This document shows positions 1 to 9,504 of a stretch of 64,000 nucleotides of DNA, one piece after another; the first letter of the stretch is position 1, and every line of letters begins with the position of its first letter. Source of the stretch: Tropicimonas sp. IMCC34011 (GTDB lineage: Bacteria; Pseudomonadota; Alphaproteobacteria; Rhodobacterales; Rhodobacteraceae); contig NZ_QMEJ01000005.1 of NCBI RefSeq assembly GCF_003390865.1, forward strand, positions 310,001 to 374,000, in the 5' to 3' direction. Made by a program: the position numbers and the translations under genes. Below the pieces are notes generated by a model that ran no database searches, was not told where the DNA came from, and was given only the letters and a program-made list of their open reading frames with translations.

Positions 1-312
1 CTCGCCCCGGCCGAGCCGCATCGCATCACCGAGGTCGAGGGACCGGGCGACGTCGGCGCAGGTCTCCTTGCGAACGAGCACGTTGTAGCGTGGCGCGAGG
101 ATGCCCTCACCGGCCTCCGCGAAGGTGCGGTAGAGCATGTCGGCGATGGAGAGGTTCAGGACGCGGTCTCCGAGGAATTCCAGCCGCTGGTTGGACGGCC
201 TCTGATCGGTCGTCATCGAGGGATGCGTCACGGCAAGGACGAGCAGTTCGGGCTGGGCGAACTCATGCCCGAGCCGGCGCTCGAACGCCTTCAGCTCCGT
301 CGAGAGCTTCAT
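1..312 (-). CDS. rnc: Ribonuclease III, N-terminal part (gene runs off the left edge)
   Basis: Endoribonuclease that cuts double-stranded RNA during rRNA and mRNA processing. About 104 residues are visible, covering the start of the RNase III catalytic domain. The signature helix [12 protein letters not shown] carries the metal-binding Glu and Asp, and it is followed by the typical [13 protein letters not shown] stretch; the double-stranded RNA-binding domain lies outside the window. The ATG at 312 overlaps the lepB stop by four bases (ATGA), which implies translational coupling. The lepB-rnc order is the usual alphaproteobacterial one, with era expected next. Only the C-terminal truncation by the window edge is unusual. 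Confidence 0.93.
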   Translation of the reverse strand, partial: MKLSTELKAFERRLGHEFAQPELLVLAVTHPSMTTDQRPSNQRLEFLGDRVLNLSIADMLYRTFAEAGEGILAPRYNVLVRKETCADVARSLDLGDAMRLGRGE

Positions 313-1097
313 ACGATCTCCTCGAAGAAGCGGTCGGCCCTCCACGTCCAGAAGAAGAAGAGCGAGCGCCCGGCAGCCGAGAAGATGACACGGTCCGCCC
401 GGCCGATCAGGTTCTCGGCCGGCACCATGCCGACGCCGCGCGCGAGCTGGTCCACGCGGCTGTCGGTGGAGTTGTCCCGGTTGTCGCCCATGAAGAAGTA
501 GTGGCCCTCGGGCACGGTATAGACGGGCGTGTTGTCGTTCGGACCCATGCCGATGTTGAGGATCGAATGGGAGACGCCGTTGGGCAGCGTTTCGATGAAC
601 TTTTCCTTGCTGCAGGTGCCGCCCTGACCGACGGGGCCGTTGGCGCAGCGCGGGGTCAGCCGCTGAGGGCCCTGCGGCGCCATCACCTCATCGAACGTTC
701 CGTCCGGCTCGGTCTGCACCTCCTCGCCGTTGAGATAGAGGATGCCGTCCCGCATCTGGATCCGGTCGCCGGGAAGGCCGATCAGCCGCTTGATGAAGTC
801 GGTCCCGTTCACCGGGTGACGGAAGACGACGACATCGCCGCGCTCGGGCTCGGAGGAGACCCAGCGCCCGTCGATGAAGGTGCAGAGCGAGAAGGGACAG
901 GAATATTGCGAATACCCGTAGGCGAACTTGTTGACGAACAGGAAATCCCCGATCAGCAGGGTATCCTTCATCGAGCCCGAAGGAATCCAGAACGGCTGAA
1001 ACAGCAGCGTTCTGAAGATACCCGCGATCAGCAGGGCATAGACGACCGTCTTGACGGTTTCCCACAGGCCGTCCTTGACCTCTGCCTTGCTCGTCAT
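309..1097 (-). CDS. lepB: Signal peptidase I
   Basis: Membrane-bound serine/lysine peptidase that removes signal peptides from Sec- and Tat-exported proteins. The 262-residue product has one N-terminal membrane segment (about residues 14-33). It is followed by the catalytic IPSGSM motif (Ser42 by alignment to E. coli Ser90), [21 protein letters not shown] with the general-base lysine (Lys103), and [12 protein letters not shown] chose the ATG at 1097 because it has an AGGGG ribosome site about eight bases upstream and gives the expected short cytosolic N-terminus; the frame stays open to an ATG at 1181. It sits between acpS and rnc, overlapping rnc by four bases. Confidence 0.95.
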   Translation of the reverse strand: MTSKAEVKDGLWETVKTVVYALLIAGIFRTLLFQPFWIPSGSMKDTLLIGDFLFVNKFAYGYSQYSCPFSLCTFIDGRWVSSEPERGDVVVFRHPVNGTDFIKRLIGLPGDRIQMRDGILYLNGEEVQTEPDGTFDEVMAPQGPQRLTPRCANGPVGQGGTCSKEKFIETLPNGVSHSILNIGMGPNDNTPVYTVPEGHYFFMGDNRDNSTDSRVDQLARGVGMVPAENLIGRADRVIFSAAGRSLFFFWTWRADRFFEEIV

Positions 1098-1221
1098 GAC
1101 GCGTCGCCCCTGCCTTTGGAAATTGCGCCCCGGCACTGGCGGGGCTTCGCGTCTCTTGGTCCGCAGGGGCTGGGCTGTCAAGCGCGGCCCGGACGCACGC
1201 GAAAACGGCTGGCCGCGCGGG

Positions 1222-1626
1222 TCACCTTGGCCGCGGGCGCGCTTCGATGACGACGAAGGCCTGCGCCCAGGGGTGATCGTCGGTCAGGGTGACGTGAACG
1301 ATCGCCTCGTGCCCCTCGGGTGTCATGCTGGCGAGGCGCTCGGCAGCCCAGCCGGTGAGATGCATGACAGGCTGTCCGGTGGACAGGTTGGACACGGACA
1401 TGTCCTTCCAGGCGATCCCCATGCGAAGGCCGGTGCCGAGCGCCTTCGAGCAGGCCTCCTTGGCGGCCCAGCGTTTGGCATAGGTGCCCGCCGTGTCCCG
1501 CCGACGCTCCGCCTTGCGCTGTTCGGTCTCGGTGAAGACACGGTTGCGGAACCGGTCGCCGAAGCGCTCCAGCGTCGCCGCGATGCGGTCGATATTCGCA
1601 AGATCGGTGCCGATTCCCAAGATCAT
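1222..1626 (-). CDS. acpS: Holo-[acyl-carrier-protein] synthase
   Basis: Transfers 4'-phosphopantetheine from coenzyme A to apo-ACP, activating fatty-acid synthesis. The 134-residue product has both family signatures: [12 protein letters not shown] near the N-terminus (Asp8 binds Mg2+) and [14 protein letters not shown] (Glu57 and the Lys before it). Length is normal for the AcpS type. The ATG at 1626 has an AGGA ribosome site eight bases upstream. In this order it usually lies between pdxJ and lepB; here two CAP-domain genes separate it from pdxJ, so it may need its own promoter. I saw no clear one. Confidence 0.95.
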   Translation of the reverse strand: MILGIGTDLANIDRIAATLERFGDRFRNRVFTETEQRKAERRRDTAGTYAKRWAAKEACSKALGTGLRMGIAWKDMSVSNLSTGQPVMHLTGWAAERLASMTPEGHEAIVHVTLTDDHPWAQAFVVIEARPRPR

Positions 1627-1938
1627 GGCCAGCGTCCTAGGGGCGCATCCGCTGGTCGTCCAGTGCGCCGCCGTCTTAGGGGTTTGGTCTCGCCGGCGCG
1701 GTTCTTTTCACGGGTGCCCGACCCGGTGGGGGAGGATCGCCGCGCAGAAAGGAGGTTCGAGGCCTCTCCTCGTCAGCTGGAGGTGGCGTATCGCGGTCGG
1801 CGAGGACACGGGGCCTCGTTTGCCGATGCGAAGGAACGGCGCCTGAAGCGCCGGGCGCAGCCTGCGGGCGCCGGTCCTTTTTCGTGCGACGGGATTGGCG
1901 TTGCCCGTCATACGGAGAAAAGAATGCGCCGCGGCTCG
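1627..1938. other. Gap between acpS and the first CAP-domain gene
   Basis: About 310 bases with no gene I can support. A 67-codon minus-strand frame at 1708-1911 has no ribosome site and an arginine/proline-rich composition typical of chance frames in high-GC DNA. The only structure seen is the hairpin listed at 1831-1853. Confidence 0.5.
1831..1853 (-). terminator. Possible terminator after the CAP-domain gene pair
   Basis: Read on the minus strand, a 6-bp stem CGGCGC/GCGCCG with a five-base loop is followed directly by TTCCTT. It lies about 85 bases past the stop of the first CAP gene. The T-tract is broken by two C, so it would be a weak terminator. Confidence 0.4.
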
Positions 1939-2409
1939 TCAGATGGGGCGGCCGAGCACCAGGACCCAGACGGGCATACCGTCCTCCGACACGGCGACGG
2001 CGACGCCGGCCTCCATCATGCGGTCGTCCAGCATGGCCCGCCGATGGGACCGGGAGCGCATCCATGCGGCGGCGACCTGTTCGGGCGTCTCGTAACTCCA
2101 GGCGAGGTTTTCGCCGGCAAGCGTATAGCGGTACCCCGTCTGCCGAACGCGGGAGGAGACGCCGGCGGCGCCCCGATGGATCGTCCTCCCGGTCCGGGCG
2201 ACCCAGCAGGCCTGCTTCTGCGCAGCTTCGGCGAGGCGCGCGTCGTGGCTGAGCGGGCCGGCACCGACGCGGGATCGCAAGCCGTCGGTCAGATCCATCA
2301 CCCGCGATGACAGCGCGTCTGCTTGGGAGGGAATGATGCAGGCGCCGACCTGTGTCGCTCCGAGGGAGAGGAAGATCGCGGCGCTGATGGCATTGAATAC
2401 GCGAGGCAT
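1939..2409 (-). CDS. Secreted CAP-domain (SCP-like) protein, copy 1
   Basis: Predicted exported protein of 156 residues: a hydrophobic signal peptide (about residues 1-23, cleavage near VGA) and one CAP/SCP domain. Recognisable CAP elements are the histidine in TIHRGA, the GENLA glutamate and the AAWMRSRSHRRAM segment, where the family GHRxN box has become SHRRA. A cysteine just after the signal and one in the ACW motif are shared with the neighbouring paralogue, suggesting a disulfide; VGAC could also be read as a weak lipobox. CAP proteins have diverse and mostly unknown bacterial roles, so no specific function is assigned. It follows copy 2 by 158 bases and ends ahead of acpS. Confidence 0.8.
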   Translation of the reverse strand: MPRVFNAISAAIFLSLGATQVGACIIPSQADALSSRVMDLTDGLRSRVGAGPLSHDARLAEAAQKQACWVARTGRTIHRGAAGVSSRVRQTGYRYTLAGENLAWSYETPEQVAAAWMRSRSHRRAMLDDRMMEAGVAVAVSEDGMPVWVLVLGRPI

Positions 2410-2492
2410 GGGAGAGTCCTTCGCAGTGGGGTTCTGTGTGTCCCACTCGAGGATGAGGCCGACCTCTTAAAAAAGAATGAGCGCAGCCGGGC

Positions 2493-2509
2493 GTTGACCT
2501 GAAGTCAAC
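2493..2509. promoter_or_regulatory. Perfect inverted repeat, possible operator
   Basis: GTTGAC and GTCAAC flank five bases (CTGAA), giving a 17-base palindrome in the gap between the two CAP genes, about 85 bases upstream of copy 1. An overlapping CTTAAG follows at 2509-2514. The size fits a dimeric regulator site; no regulator can be named from sequence. Confidence 0.35.
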
Positions 2510-2567
2510 TTAAGATTGTGCTGGATCATGCCGAGGGGGTGGCAAGAACACGCCGCCTGAACTGGCG

Positions 2568-3050
2568 CTAGCGAGGGCGTGCCATCACAATGACCCAATA
2601 TGGCCTTCCATTCGGCGCAACCGCGTAACCGAGCCCGTATTCATTCAGCTTTTGGTTGAGCAGGTTTCGGCGATGACCGGACGATCGCATCCAGGCTGTC
2701 AGCACCTCCCCAGTCGTGTCGTATCCCTGTGCGATGTTCTCGGCGGCGCCGGAATAGGCGTATCCGGCACTTTCTATGCGGTTCGTCATCCGCGAACGAC
2801 CGGCGCCCCGATGGGAGAGGGTGTCCGTTCGCGCCATCCAGCAGGCATGTGACATCGCGGCGCGGGAGAGTCGCGGCTCGTGCCTGAGGGCGGGCAGGCC
2901 GGCGCTGGTGCGGATGGTCCGAAGCTCCGCGGTCATCGTCTCGGTCAGCGCGTCGAACCCGGCCGGATAGGTGCAGGCGGGTTGAGCATGGGCGACGGGG
3001 GAGAGCGTCAGGAGAAGCCCGACGAGGGCTGCGAGTGCGGCATGGCGCAT
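2568..3050 (-). CDS. Secreted CAP-domain (SCP-like) protein, copy 2
   Basis: Predicted exported protein of 160 residues with a signal peptide (about 1-22, cleavage after AHA) and a CAP/SCP domain. It keeps the canonical elements better than its neighbour: LSHRGAG, AENIAQGY and WMRSSGHRRNLLN. The paired cysteines (QPAC near the mature N-terminus and ACW) are conserved with copy 1, and the two proteins align over their full length, so they are a tandem duplication. The ATG at 3050 has a GGAG ribosome site about a dozen bases upstream. It starts 77 bases downstream of pdxJ, so co-transcription with pdxJ is likely. Function unknown. Confidence 0.82.
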   Translation of the reverse strand: MRHAALAALVGLLLTLSPVAHAQPACTYPAGFDALTETMTAELRTIRTSAGLPALRHEPRLSRAAMSHACWMARTDTLSHRGAGRSRMTNRIESAGYAYSGAAENIAQGYDTTGEVLTAWMRSSGHRRNLLNQKLNEYGLGYAVAPNGRPYWVIVMARPR

Positions 3051-3127
3051 GGGACGAAGATCTCCGGGGTTCCTGCCTCTTCGGGCCAGCCTAGTCGCCC
3101 CGGCGCCCTGCCGCTACCGCCGGGGGC

Positions 3128-3880
3128 TCATCCAGCGCGGGCGGCATCCATCCGGCGACGCATCTCGCCGATGGCCTCCTCGAGCCCGACGAAGATCGCC
3201 TCCCCGATCAGGAAGTGCCCGATGTTGAGCTCCCGGATCTCGGGCAGCGCCGCGACGGGGGCGACCGTGTCGTAGGCGAGACCGTGACCTGCATGGACCT
3301 CGAGGCCGAGGCTGTGGGCGAGGGCAGCCATGTCTGTGATCCGAGCCAGCTCGGCATCGCGATCCTCGAAGCGACCCAGGGCGTGGGCATCGCAATACGC
3401 GCCGGTATGCAGCTCCACCACCTGCGCGCCGATCCGCGCGGCCGCCTCGATCTGCCGGCGGTCGGCCGCGATGAAGATCGACACGCGGGAGCCGGCCTCA
3501 CGCAAGGGGGCGATGAAATGGGCGAGGCGGTTTTCGTCCTGCGCCACTTCGAGCCCGCCCTCGGTCGTGCGTTCCTCCCGCTTCTCCGGCACGATGCAGA
3601 CGGCGTGGGGTCTGTGGCGAAGCGCGATGGCCTGCATCTCGTCCGTCGCGGCCATCTCGAGGTTGAGCGGAACACTCAGCGCCGTCATCAGCGCATCGAT
3701 GTCGGCATCCGCAATGTGCCGCCGGTCCTCCCGCAGGTGCGCCGTGATCCCGTCCGCCCCGGCTGCCTCGGCGAGTTTCGCGGCGCGGACAGGGTCGGGA
3801 ACGCCGCCGCCGCGCGCGTTCCGCACCGTGGCGACGTGATCGATGTTGACCCCGAGCCTCAGATCGTCGGTCGCCGCCAT
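3128..3880 (-). CDS. pdxJ: Pyridoxine 5'-phosphate synthase
   Basis: Condenses 1-deoxyxylulose 5-phosphate with 3-amino-1-hydroxyacetone 1-phosphate to form pyridoxine 5'-phosphate, the last ring-forming step of the DXP-dependent vitamin B6 pathway. The 250-residue product matches the family throughout: [57 protein letters not shown] and [10 protein letters not shown]. The ATG at 3880 has an AAGGA ribosome site at good spacing. It heads the minus-strand cluster pdxJ, CAP, CAP, acpS, lepB, rnc and is divergent from the lipoprotein gene at 4053. Confidence 0.96.
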   Translation of the reverse strand: MAATDDLRLGVNIDHVATVRNARGGGVPDPVRAAKLAEAAGADGITAHLREDRRHIADADIDALMTALSVPLNLEMAATDEMQAIALRHRPHAVCIVPEKREERTTEGGLEVAQDENRLAHFIAPLREAGSRVSIFIAADRRQIEAAARIGAQVVELHTGAYCDAHALGRFEDRDAELARITDMAALAHSLGLEVHAGHGLAYDTVAPVAALPEIRELNIGHFLIGEAIFVGLEEAIGEMRRRMDAARAG

Positions 3881-4052
3881 GATGTATCCTTCCGTCTGCC
3901 GAGCCGCATGCCTGCCGCGTTCCTAGACGAGCGGGCGGGAGGCGAAAAGGGATCACATCGGCGTCCGGCTCGCCCCGCACAATTGCGCGGACGTGGGGGA
4001 GACGCTATGCCCCCTTGGCCTGAATGACCAAGCGGGAGCTTCGCCAGACGCC

Positions 4053-4661
4053 ATGCGCCAGACGTTTTCGACCATGATACGCCCGCTCACCCGGGGCCTT
4101 CTCGCCGGCGTGTTCGTCGCCGGCCTTGCTGCCTGTTCGCCCACCAAGGACCTGAACGAGCCGCTCGAGCCTCTCGGGGACTTCGCCGTTGGCTACACCA
4201 TCGTCGTGGCCGACAATGCGCAGAAGGTCGGCCCCTCGCGCACCGCGACGCCGGAGGAATGGGAAGCCTCGCTCAAGAGCGCGCTCGACCAGCGCTTCAA
4301 ACGGTTCGAGGGCGACAAGCTTTATCACGTCGCGGCCAGTATCGACGGCTACGCGCTCGCGGTGCCCGGCATCCCGATCGTGCTGTCGCCGAAATCGGCG
4401 CTGGTCGTCTCGGTCAGCGTCTGGGATGATGCCGCGCAGGCCAAGCTCAACGCCGAGCCCAAGCAGATCGTCGCGCTGGAGCGCCTGTCGGGGGAAACCG
4501 TCGTCGGCTCGGGTCTCACGCAGTCGAAGGAAGAGCAGATGCGCAACCTGTCGCAGAACGCCGCGCGCCTGATCGAGCGGTGGATGCGGGAGAACGGGCA
4601 ATGGTTCGGCGCCGAGCCGATCGCGCCCCTGACCACCGGAGCGGACAGCGCGGACGACTGA
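4053..4661 (+). CDS. Putative outer-membrane or periplasmic lipoprotein
   Basis: A 202-residue protein with a lipoprotein signal sequence: a basic N-terminus, a hydrophobic stretch and the lipobox GLAAC, with the lipidated cysteine near residue 28. The mature part has no transmembrane segment and no domain I recognise. It resembles uncharacterised Rhodobacterales lipoproteins in layout, but that is an impression from sequence only. Start choice: ATG at 4053 follows a GGGAG by about 14 bases; ATG at 4074 is also possible and keeps the lipobox, while the open frame from 3993 adds an implausible N-terminus. It is divergent from pdxJ and followed by a separate tuf promoter. Confidence 0.75.
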   Translation: MRQTFSTMIRPLTRGLLAGVFVAGLAACSPTKDLNEPLEPLGDFAVGYTIVVADNAQKVGPSRTATPEEWEASLKSALDQRFKRFEGDKLYHVAASIDGYALAVPGIPIVLSPKSALVVSVSVWDDAAQAKLNAEPKQIVALERLSGETVVGSGLTQSKEEQMRNLSQNAARLIERWMRENGQWFGAEPIAPLTTGADSADD

Positions 4662-4758
4662 CGTCTCCAAGGGAGGCGGGGCGGCCGGGCTCCGGCGGGA
4701 CCTGGCCGGACCATCCTTCTTCGCGCGCCCCTGCGCGCGCGGGATCCGTCGAACGCGC

Positions 4759-4787
4759 TTGATTTCCCCGTCCGGAGACTTTAACCC
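4759..4787 (+). promoter_or_regulatory. Promoter candidate for the first tuf gene
   Basis: TTGATT, a 17-base spacer and TAACCC lie about 60 bases upstream of the tuf start. The spacing matches the promoter candidates before other translation genes in this window. The -10 is weak by E. coli standards. Confidence 0.5.
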
Positions 4788-4848
4788 GCCTGCGGACCTG
4801 AACCCGGTGGGGCGTTGCCGCCCGCGATAATTGAGAAGGCGCCTTTGG

Positions 4849-6024
<1,176 letters not shown>

Positions 6025-6063
6025 TCCAGAGGCGAGGGGCTTCGGCTCCTTGACGAAATTCGG

Positions 6064-6091
6064 CGGCCGTCCCCTCGGGGGCGGCCGTTTT
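6064..6091 (+). terminator. Rho-independent terminator after the first tuf gene
   Basis: An 11-bp GC-rich stem (CGGCCGTCCCC with GGGGGCGGCCG, one T-G wobble) closed by a two-base gap is followed by TTTT. It lies 40 bases past the tuf stop codon. Confidence 0.85.
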
Positions 6092-6236
6092 CCTTTGGCG
6101 GGGTTGCCTTTGCGCGGTCGGAAGCGCAAGTGTGGGACCCGCAAGCGATGGAGGGTGACATGGAGTACCGCGCGATCTGATCCGCCCCGGCCCTGAAGAT
6201 GGGCCGCCTTTTCAGACCATCGCACGGAGTCCGTCC

Positions 6237-6887
6237 ATGCCGACCCTTTCCGATCCGCGGGCCATGTACCCGCTGACCCTCGCCGGCGCGCCGCACGAGG
6301 GGCTCGTTCACCTCGCCGCCGCCATCGACCATCCCAATATCGAGGTAGGCGATCATGCCTACGCCTCGAGCTTCGATCCGCCGAAGGACTGGGCCGCGCG
6401 ACTGGCGCCCTACCTCTATCCCGGCGCGCCGGAGCGTCTCAGGATCGGCCGGTTCGCCCAGATCGGCCACGGGGCGACCTTCGTCACCGCCTCCGCCAAT
6501 CATCCGATGGCCGGTCCCAGCACCTATCCCTTCGCGATCTTCGCGCCGGAAACGATGGCGGCCTTCAAGGCGGAGCTCGAGGCCCTGCCGGATACCGAGA
6601 TCGGCCCCGATTGCTGGATCGGGCACAACGCCCTGATCCTGCCGGGCGTCACGCTCGGGGCCGGCGTGATCGTCGGGGCAGGGGCCGTCGTCGCGAAGGA
6701 TGTCCCGCCCTATGCGATCGTCGCCGGCAATCCCGCCCGCGTGATCCGGATGCGGTATTCGCCAGAGGAAGTGTCGCTCCTGATGAAAATCGCGTGGTGG
6801 GACCGATCGTCGGAAGAGATCGCGGAGCTCATCCCTCACCTCGCGTCGGGGGATGTCGCGGGGCTGGCCTGCGCGGTCGGTTTGTAA
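6237..6887 (+). CDS. CatB-like hexapeptide-repeat acetyltransferase
   Basis: A 216-residue left-handed beta-helix acyltransferase of the xenobiotic acetyltransferase (XAT/CatB-like) type, which moves acetyl from acetyl-CoA to a hydroxyl group. Visible features are hexapeptide turns ([53 protein letters not shown], broken here by family-typical segments), the catalytic-type histidine in SANHPM, and the C-terminal [10 protein letters not shown] motif. The ATG at 6237 has GGAG seven bases upstream. Real substrates of chromosomal members are mostly unknown; chloramphenicol resistance should not be assumed. It is convergent with the methyltransferase-like gene, with a strong hairpin between them. 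Confidence 0.85.
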   Translation: MPTLSDPRAMYPLTLAGAPHEGLVHLAAAIDHPNIEVGDHAYASSFDPPKDWAARLAPYLYPGAPERLRIGRFAQIGHGATFVTASANHPMAGPSTYPFAIFAPETMAAFKAELEALPDTEIGPDCWIGHNALILPGVTLGAGVIVGAGAVVAKDVPPYAIVAGNPARVIRMRYSPEEVSLLMKIAWWDRSSEEIAELIPHLASGDVAGLACAVGL

Positions 6888-6896
6888 GGAGAACGG

Positions 6897-6925
6897 GGGC
6901 GGGGCGAGAATGAGGCGCCCCGCCC
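6897..6925. terminator. Hairpin between convergent genes
   Basis: A perfect 10-bp stem (GGGCGGGGCG with CGCCCCGCCC) and nine-base loop fill the 49-base gap between two convergent genes. There is no T-tract on either strand, so intrinsic termination is uncertain; it may instead protect 3' ends. Confidence 0.4.
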
Positions 6926-6936
6926 GGGCGCGCCTC

Positions 6937-7803
6937 CTACCCCGGCCGCCTGAACTGGAAGGCGCGGCGCTTGCCGGGGTTGGCGCGTAGTCCGTCGATG
7001 GTCTCCTGAAGGCGATCGGCCAGCCCCCATTCCCTGAAGCGCTCCCGGGCCGCCTCCAGATCCGACAGGAGCGCTTCGTCGCTTGCGTCTGCGGTGCGCC
7101 CCGCTTCGAGGATGTCGCTCGTCACTGGCGCCGTGCAGAGGAAGACGAGTGTGTCCCGCGGGGCGTGGGCGATCGGGCGGAAGCAGCCGGCCATGCGCTC
7201 CATCTGCGCCGGGACCCAGGGCTGGGACCAGTGCAGGTAATCCTGCTGGACGAGTAGGGAGCGGCCCGGGACGAGATGCGGCATGAACGCGGCGGACATC
7301 GCATCCATCGTCCCCGCCGCCTTGCTGGCATCCATGACGAGCATCTCGATGGGTCCGCCATCCCACGTCATCCCGTCGATCTCCCCGCGATGATAGGTGA
7401 TGGCGGGGGCCCAGGGCGCGAGCAGCGACTGCGCGAGCGGCAGGATGTCCTCTCCGTCGAAAGGCTCGACGCCCTGCTTGTAGAGGATGGAGGATTTCAC
7501 CTTCTCATCCGCGGTGAAGCGGTCGAAGGCGTGGATCCCGCTCCCCAGCCCCGCGGCGCGGTGGCCCTCGGCAAGGCGGGCGGTGGAGCCCCCGGCGAAG
7601 CATCCAAGATCCACGATCTCCCCCGCTCCCTCGCACCAGAAGGCGGCAAGCCAGTAGTAGAGCTTCTGTTCCGCCTCTGAGAGCATGGTGGGCACGGCCC
7701 GCGCATCTCCCAGTGCCCGGCGTCCAAGTCCCTCCCAGGGGGCCTTCGCGAAGGCGGCCAGCAGCCGGTCCTCGTCATCTGTGGGGGGTAACGTAGCGTC
7801 CAT
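6937..7803 (-). CDS. Probable SAM-dependent methyltransferase
   Basis: A 288-residue soluble protein with a Rossmann-like glycine motif, EIVDLGCFAGGSTARLAEG, that fits motif I of class I SAM-dependent methyltransferases. It is followed by IHAFDRF at the expected acidic position and later LVMDASKAAGTMD. This layout resembles the Methyltransf_24 group that acts on small molecules or sugars, but the substrate cannot be told. Start choice: ATG at 7803. A longer frame from a GTG at 7869 has no ribosome site and would run into the tRNA-Trp promoter. No ribosome site is obvious for 7803 either, so the start is uncertain. Confidence 0.65.
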   Translation of the reverse strand: MDATLPPTDDEDRLLAAFAKAPWEGLGRRALGDARAVPTMLSEAEQKLYYWLAAFWCEGAGEIVDLGCFAGGSTARLAEGHRAAGLGSGIHAFDRFTADEKVKSSILYKQGVEPFDGEDILPLAQSLLAPWAPAITYHRGEIDGMTWDGGPIEMLVMDASKAAGTMDAMSAAFMPHLVPGRSLLVQQDYLHWSQPWVPAQMERMAGCFRPIAHAPRDTLVFLCTAPVTSDILEAGRTADASDEALLSDLEAARERFREWGLADRLQETIDGLRANPGKRRAFQFRRPG

Positions 7804-7859
7804 GAGCAAGGGGGTAGCAGGGACCCGTGGAGCGCACCAGAGAATGCGACGAAAGCTGC

Positions 7860-7888
7860 TTGATTTCACCCGGTGGGTGCCGTAGGCC
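7860..7888 (+). promoter_or_regulatory. Promoter candidate for tRNA-Trp
   Basis: TTGATT, a 17-base spacer and TAGGCC end 12 bases before the mature tRNA 5' end, which is the distance expected for a tRNA promoter with a very short leader. Confidence 0.6.
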
Positions 7889-7900
7889 CACAGCCGGCCT

Positions 7901-7976
7901 AGGGGTATAGCTCAGTTGGTAGAGCATCGGTCTCCAAAACCGAGGGTCGTGGGTTCGAGTCCCTCTGCCCCTGCCA
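7901..7976 (+). tRNA. tRNA-Trp (anticodon CCA)
   Basis: Complete cloverleaf of 76 bases. The acceptor AGGGGTA pairs with TGCCCCT (one G-T pair), the D arm is GCTC/GAGC, the anticodon arm is TCGGT-CTCCAAA-ACCGA and the T arm contains GTTCGAGTC. The 3' GCCA is encoded. The anticodon CCA reads UGG. Its place just before secE-nusG is common in alphaproteobacteria. Confidence 0.98.
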
Positions 7977-8078
7977 GTTTGCCGCGCACGCGCCGCGGCG
8001 CCGCGGGTTGAATTTCGCGGAGCAGGTCCGTACCTGCGGCACGACGCTCAATCTGCGCACACGGAGAGAAGACGGTCC

Positions 8079-8270
8079 ATGGCCAATCCGCTGCAGTTCA
8101 TCCAGCAGACCCGCAACGAGGTCGCCAAGGTCGTCTGGCCGACGCGGCGCGAAGTCGTGCTGACCACCATCATGGTCCTCATCATGGCCACCCTAGCGGC
8201 GATCTTCTTCTTCTTCGTCGACATGGGGATCCGCACCGGACTGACGGCGATTCTCTCCATTTTCGGCTGA
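8079..8270 (+). CDS. secE: Protein translocase subunit SecE
   Basis: Small membrane subunit that clamps SecY in the SecYEG protein channel. At 63 residues it is the short single-span form found in most bacteria. It begins with an amphipathic helix carrying the conserved KVVWPTRREV motif (about residues 17-26) and has one transmembrane segment from about residue 30 to 48. It lies between tRNA-Trp and nusG in the usual order; secY is in the spc block at 36521. Confidence 0.96.
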   Translation: MANPLQFIQQTRNEVAKVVWPTRREVVLTTIMVLIMATLAAIFFFFVDMGIRTGLTAILSIFG

Positions 8271-8287
8271 CATCTTTCGCGGGGGCC

Positions 8288-8316
8288 TTGAACCGGCCGC
8301 CGCATGGCGCTAGGGA
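8288..8316 (+). promoter_or_regulatory. Promoter candidate for nusG and downstream ribosomal genes
   Basis: TTGAAC, a 17-base spacer and TAGGGA lie in the secE-nusG gap, about 90 bases before the nusG start. A 7-bp inverted repeat (GGCGTGC 8339-8345, GCACGCC 8359-8365) lies in the predicted leader. Confidence 0.5.
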
Positions 8317-8408
8317 CCGCGAACCTCATTCGGCGGCTGGCGTGCATCGATTCGCGGAGCACGCCGCTTTGCGTTTGAGGAACTTGGTTAGGAAGACAGG
8401 GCAGGGTC

Positions 8409-8942
8409 ATGGCGAAGCGGTGGTATTCGGTCAGCGTCCTCTCGAATTTCGAGAAGAAGATCGCCGAGCAGATCCGGACCGACGTGGCGACGGCCGGTCT
8501 CGAGGACGAGATCGACGAGGTGCTCGTTCCGACCGAAGAAGTGATCGAGGTGCGGCGCGGCAAGAAGGTGACCGCCGAGCGGCGCTTCATGCCCGGCTAC
8601 GTGCTCGTTCACATGGAGATGACCGACCGCGGGTATCACCTGATCAGCTCGATCAACCGCGTGACGGGCTTCCTCGGGGCGCAGGGCAAGCCGATGCCGA
8701 TGCGCGACGCCGAAGTGAACCAGATCCTGAACCGCGTCGAAGAGGGCGAGCAGCAACCGCGCTCCCTCATCAGCTACCAGATCGGCGAGCAGGTCAGCGT
8801 CACCGACGGGCCGTTCGAAGGCTTCGCCGGCAATGTCGAGGATGTGGACGACGACAACCAGCGCCTGAAGGTGATGGTGTCGATCTTCGGCCGCGCGACG
8901 CCGGTCGAACTGGAATTCACGCAGGTCGCGAAAGCGTCCTGA
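8409..8942 (+). CDS. nusG: Transcription termination/antitermination factor NusG
   Basis: Binds RNA polymerase, suppresses pausing and couples transcription to Rho or to the ribosome. The 177-residue product has the NGN domain ([18 protein letters not shown] through the GYVLVHMEM core and VTGFLG) and a C-terminal KOW domain ([23 protein letters not shown]). Length and both domains are typical. It precedes rplK by about 106 bases in the conserved secE-nusG-rplK order. Confidence 0.97.
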   Translation: MAKRWYSVSVLSNFEKKIAEQIRTDVATAGLEDEIDEVLVPTEEVIEVRRGKKVTAERRFMPGYVLVHMEMTDRGYHLISSINRVTGFLGAQGKPMPMRDAEVNQILNRVEEGEQQPRSLISYQIGEQVSVTDGPFEGFAGNVEDVDDDNQRLKVMVSIFGRATPVELEFTQVAKAS

Positions 8943-9048
8943 CGTCGAGAGCCGTGGGAGGCGGAGCGGGCGCGCCCGCGAGGCCGGACCACGACAACGA
9001 AGAACGGGGTGCGGCGCGCCGTTGCCCCGGTTGGTAAGGAGAAATGGC

Positions 9049-9501
9049 ATGGCCAAGAAACTGGCTGGCACCATGAAGCTGCAGATCCCCGCCGGCAAGG
9101 CGAACCCGTCGCCCCCCGTGGGCCCGGCGCTCGGTCAGCGCGGCATCAACATCATGGAATTCTGCAAGGCGTTCAACGCCAAGACGCAGGAGATGGAGCC
9201 CGGTTCGCCGTGCCCCACCGTGATCACCTATTACCAGGACAAGTCCTTCACGATGGACATCAAGACGCCCCCGGCGTCGTTCTATCTGAAGAAGGCCGCC
9301 GGCCTGAAGCCGCAGGGCAAGCGCAACCGTCCGCGCGGCGCCGAAAATCCGGGCCGCGAGACCGTCGCGACCGTGACCACCGCGCAGGTGCGCGAGATCG
9401 CGGAAGCCAAGATGCGCGACCTGAGTGCGACCGATGTCGAGCAGGCGATGAAGATCATCCTCGGCTCCGCGCGGTCGATGGGTATCGAGGTGAAAGGGTA
9501 A
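9049..9501 (+). CDS. rplK: 50S ribosomal protein L11
   Basis: Binds 23S rRNA at the GTPase centre together with the L10-L12 stalk. The 150-residue product shows [29 protein letters not shown], split between the N-terminal and linker regions, and the C-terminal RNA-binding [11 protein letters not shown] end. The internal [18 protein letters not shown] segment makes it slightly longer than E. coli L11. The ATG at 9049 follows TAAGGAGA; an upstream in-frame ATG at 9022 lacks one. Three bases separate it from rplA. Confidence 0.97.
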   Translation: MAKKLAGTMKLQIPAGKANPSPPVGPALGQRGINIMEFCKAFNAKTQEMEPGSPCPTVITYYQDKSFTMDIKTPPASFYLKKAAGLKPQGKRNRPRGAENPGRETVATVTTAQVREIAEAKMRDLSATDVEQAMKIILGSARSMGIEVKG

Positions 9502-9504
9502 GTC

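Noticed and set aside
1708-1911. 67-codon minus-strand frame between acpS and the CAP gene
   Set aside because: No ribosome site, arginine/proline-rich composition, and it spans a hairpin that looks like a terminator.
2494-2524. MerR/SoxR-type promoter (TTGACC with 19-base spacer) around the CAP palindrome
   Set aside because: The -35 looks right, but no -10 sequence lies 17-19 bases downstream on either strand, so only the palindrome is reported.
6237-6887. Chloramphenicol resistance gene
   Set aside because: CatB-like chromosomal acetyltransferases are widespread with unknown substrates; nothing here shows drug modification or mobility.
7804-7869. N-terminal extension of the methyltransferase-like gene to a GTG at 7869
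   Set aside because: No ribosome site and it would overlap the tRNA-Trp promoter; the extension has no similarity to the rest of the family pattern.
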